Source: Endomychus coccineus (lineage: Eukaryota > Arthropoda > Insecta > Coleoptera > Endomychidae). From it: DNA of 64,000 nt. This document shows, piece after piece, positions 62,140-64,000 of the stretch. The position numbers and the translations under genes were made by a program. How positions within the stretch are numbered: the first letter of the stretch is position 1; every line of letters starts with the position of its first letter. The stretch covers positions 62,136,039 to 62,200,038 of the forward strand of contig OY294067.1 in assembly GCA_958510875.1 (NCBI GenBank). The letters run 5' to 3'. The notes beneath the pieces are model-generated. The model made no database searches. It saw nothing but the letters and a program-made list of their open reading frames with translations, and was not told the DNA's origin.

Positions 62140-64000
62140 AACAATTTCTTGGATGTCAAACTAATAGTGCTTCCTTTGACATATCTAAGCAATGATTAAT
62201 TAATTTCACATCTCTAATAGTTCTCTGAAATTTAGGAGACCATTATTCCTGCATTGATATTGAATTTTTCTTAAAATGGTATGACCCCAATCGGCAGCTA
62301 ATTCACAGAGAAAAATATCACTCACTTGTTTAAATAAGATGTTATCCTATTTCAACCATTCTTGTCTATATTCCCTCAAAAATCGAATTTTCTCTGTAGA
62401 TATAAGTATTTAATAACTCCATCAGACTTCTACAAGGATCGCCATTTTACACTGGATACGTATGTTATACATAATTTTTCGTAACGACTCAATGCAGCCT
62501 TTGAATAAATTGGATTCACATAATTCTTCATATAAAGTCTGCAGTGTTGTGTATTTTTCTATGGAAGTTTAACCAAAAATCGACAATGTCAGAATGTTCA
62601 CCTACTTACGAATTAAGATGTTTGTAAATTTAGTGCATTGTTCTTTATTGCTACTTCATCGAATTAAATTATTCTCATCAATATTAATGCAATAGCTTAT
62701 ACTTATACTAGTTATACTAAGAAGTGAACTTTCAAAATCATACAATCAGCCTTAATCTCATGATAAAACAGAAAAGTTAATTCTTCTTGTAAAGTCTGCA
62801 GCGTTGTGTTTATCTATGATATAATAGTGTGATCAATTCAATGTACTCCGATGACGTATTGTGACGTCATTCAACTATCAAGATAATAATTTCGAACACT
62901 TCTGCGAATTAAATGTATATATATATATATATATGATAAACATTTATAACTAGAACAGGAAACTTCATGTTAAGATATAGAATTTGAAAGTTATTCTACT
63001 ATTATTTTATTTACTTAGATAAATAATAATGATTATTATAAGGTTATTTGCAGAAAAAGAATACATATAAAGTTTATAATATAAATTGAGATATGTTGCA
63101 AATAAGAACAGTACTCACGAAAGTATGCGAAAGCATACTTCTGTGTGAGATAAAAACGTAACAAGTTATAAAACAATACCGATAATAATACTAATGATAA
63201 CAGATAGTTGTAATTGTTGTATTAATTAAATTCCTAAAATAAGTTTAATATAATAATAAGTTTATTCATTGCATTAACAGTGGTACATAAAAACTGATGC
63301 ACAAATGATTATACTGTAAATTATCTATAATCACACAAGAGATTTGTTAATCGCCTGTATGTGATAAAACAAAAATTGAACGATAATGGAAAGTATACTA
63401 GAACATATTATATGAAATCAAATGAGTTTCCATTGATACAATATAATTATAATATATAATACAATAATACAGTAGAATATAGTATGACATAATTTAATTT
63501 AATACTACTTAGTGGCACGGAGTACAGTAGAATTCAATACAACGCAATGTAACAATAATATGATAATTTTGACTAAAGTATTTATTTATACTTGCGCGTG
63601 AGATATAGTGCAATTGTTAGGTTGTAGGGTGTACATAAGATGTACATAGATTAACTGGTGATAGGGCTATCCTGTATGTTGAATCTGTAGAATTGAATAA
63701 CAAATATCAAATTTTTGGCATTCTATTTTACGAGTGAAAATTTAACTATTATTTAACAAAATCGTGATTCACTTTGAATTTGAGCCCGCATACTTTATTC
63801 AAACTACATAGCTCATACAGCATAGGATTTTTTGAGTTATCTCCGTTTTCTGTTACCTATAATAATTACATGAATTTCGGCCACTGGACTTCTTTTGAAT
63901 TCATTTAAATACGATAAGTACAGAAACATTCACGAGATTTCGAACTATTTTAAATATGTATATATGTGAATTTTCGCAGTGTTTTGTTCACATATTTTCA
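62140..64000. other. AT-rich interval to window end, no gene
   Basis: No ORF above 60 codons. TAAAGTCTGCAGYGTTGTGT occurs twice (about 62535 and 62788), a short direct repeat. A (TA)n run of about 20 bp lies at 62915-62935. Nothing else was recognised. Confidence 0.4.

Overview
The window looks like a gene-poor, AT-rich (roughly two-thirds A+T by eye) stretch of an insect nuclear genome. The evidence is the repeat content: mariner elements of an insect type, several families of Penelope-like elements (PLEs), EN/RT non-LTR retrotransposons, a restriction-endonuclease (REL) non-LTR element, and hAT, pogo and Crypton remnants. There are no operons and no long single-copy ORFs. I cannot place the species; a beetle or a hemipteran would fit. 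I found no host protein-coding exon that I could defend. The one long intact ORF belongs to a retrotransposon.

Layout. 0-6 kb: inverted PLE fragments, a mariner (minus), a second PLE type and a tRNA-like sequence. 7-16.5 kb: an RNase H remnant of a non-LTR element, an HTH remnant, a 961-bp TIR element at TA, a decayed non-LTR element with endonuclease and RT pieces, a hAT pseudogene and an internally deleted mariner. 17-26 kb: modular GC-richer repeats, a Cys-rich ORF, a clean 283-bp hAT MITE with an 8-bp target duplication, a six-unit tandem repeat, a solo PLE end, and a fold-back element (copy 2). 27-33.5 kb: a PLE end, a pogo-like fragment between duplicated blocks and a small palindromic MITE. 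33.8-41.2 kb: a PLE split by a mariner, a 1.39-kb near-perfect palindrome (fold-back copy 1), a Crypton-type tyrosine recombinase pseudogene, and another PLE with a partial tandem duplication. 42.4-46.5 kb: a non-LTR element split by a 1.63-kb TIR element full of subterminal motifs, a MITE and a PLE end. 47.3-54.3 kb: a mariner, a PLE, and a non-LTR element containing a truncated mariner. 58.4-62 kb: two PLE copies in inverted orientation, then a GC-richer REL non-LTR 3' half with an intact 401-codon ORF sitting inside a (TA)n microsatellite.

Main observation. The 3' ends of several distinct PLE families carry compact hammerhead-ribozyme motifs of about 43 nt in the sense strand of the element. 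Two have every conserved core nucleotide and pairable stems I-III (33855-33898 and 50178-50220, minus strand). Two related solo ends carry different single core substitutions (G12 to A at 28.55 kb, G8 to A at 46.34 kb). Two more have intact cores but weak stem I. Every well-formed copy has one extra U between the CUGANGA box and stem II. Other notable structures are the fold-back family whose arms are built from tandem modules, and the nested insertions, which give a relative age order. No computation was run: similarities were judged by eye, and boundaries without a visible target duplication are approximate.
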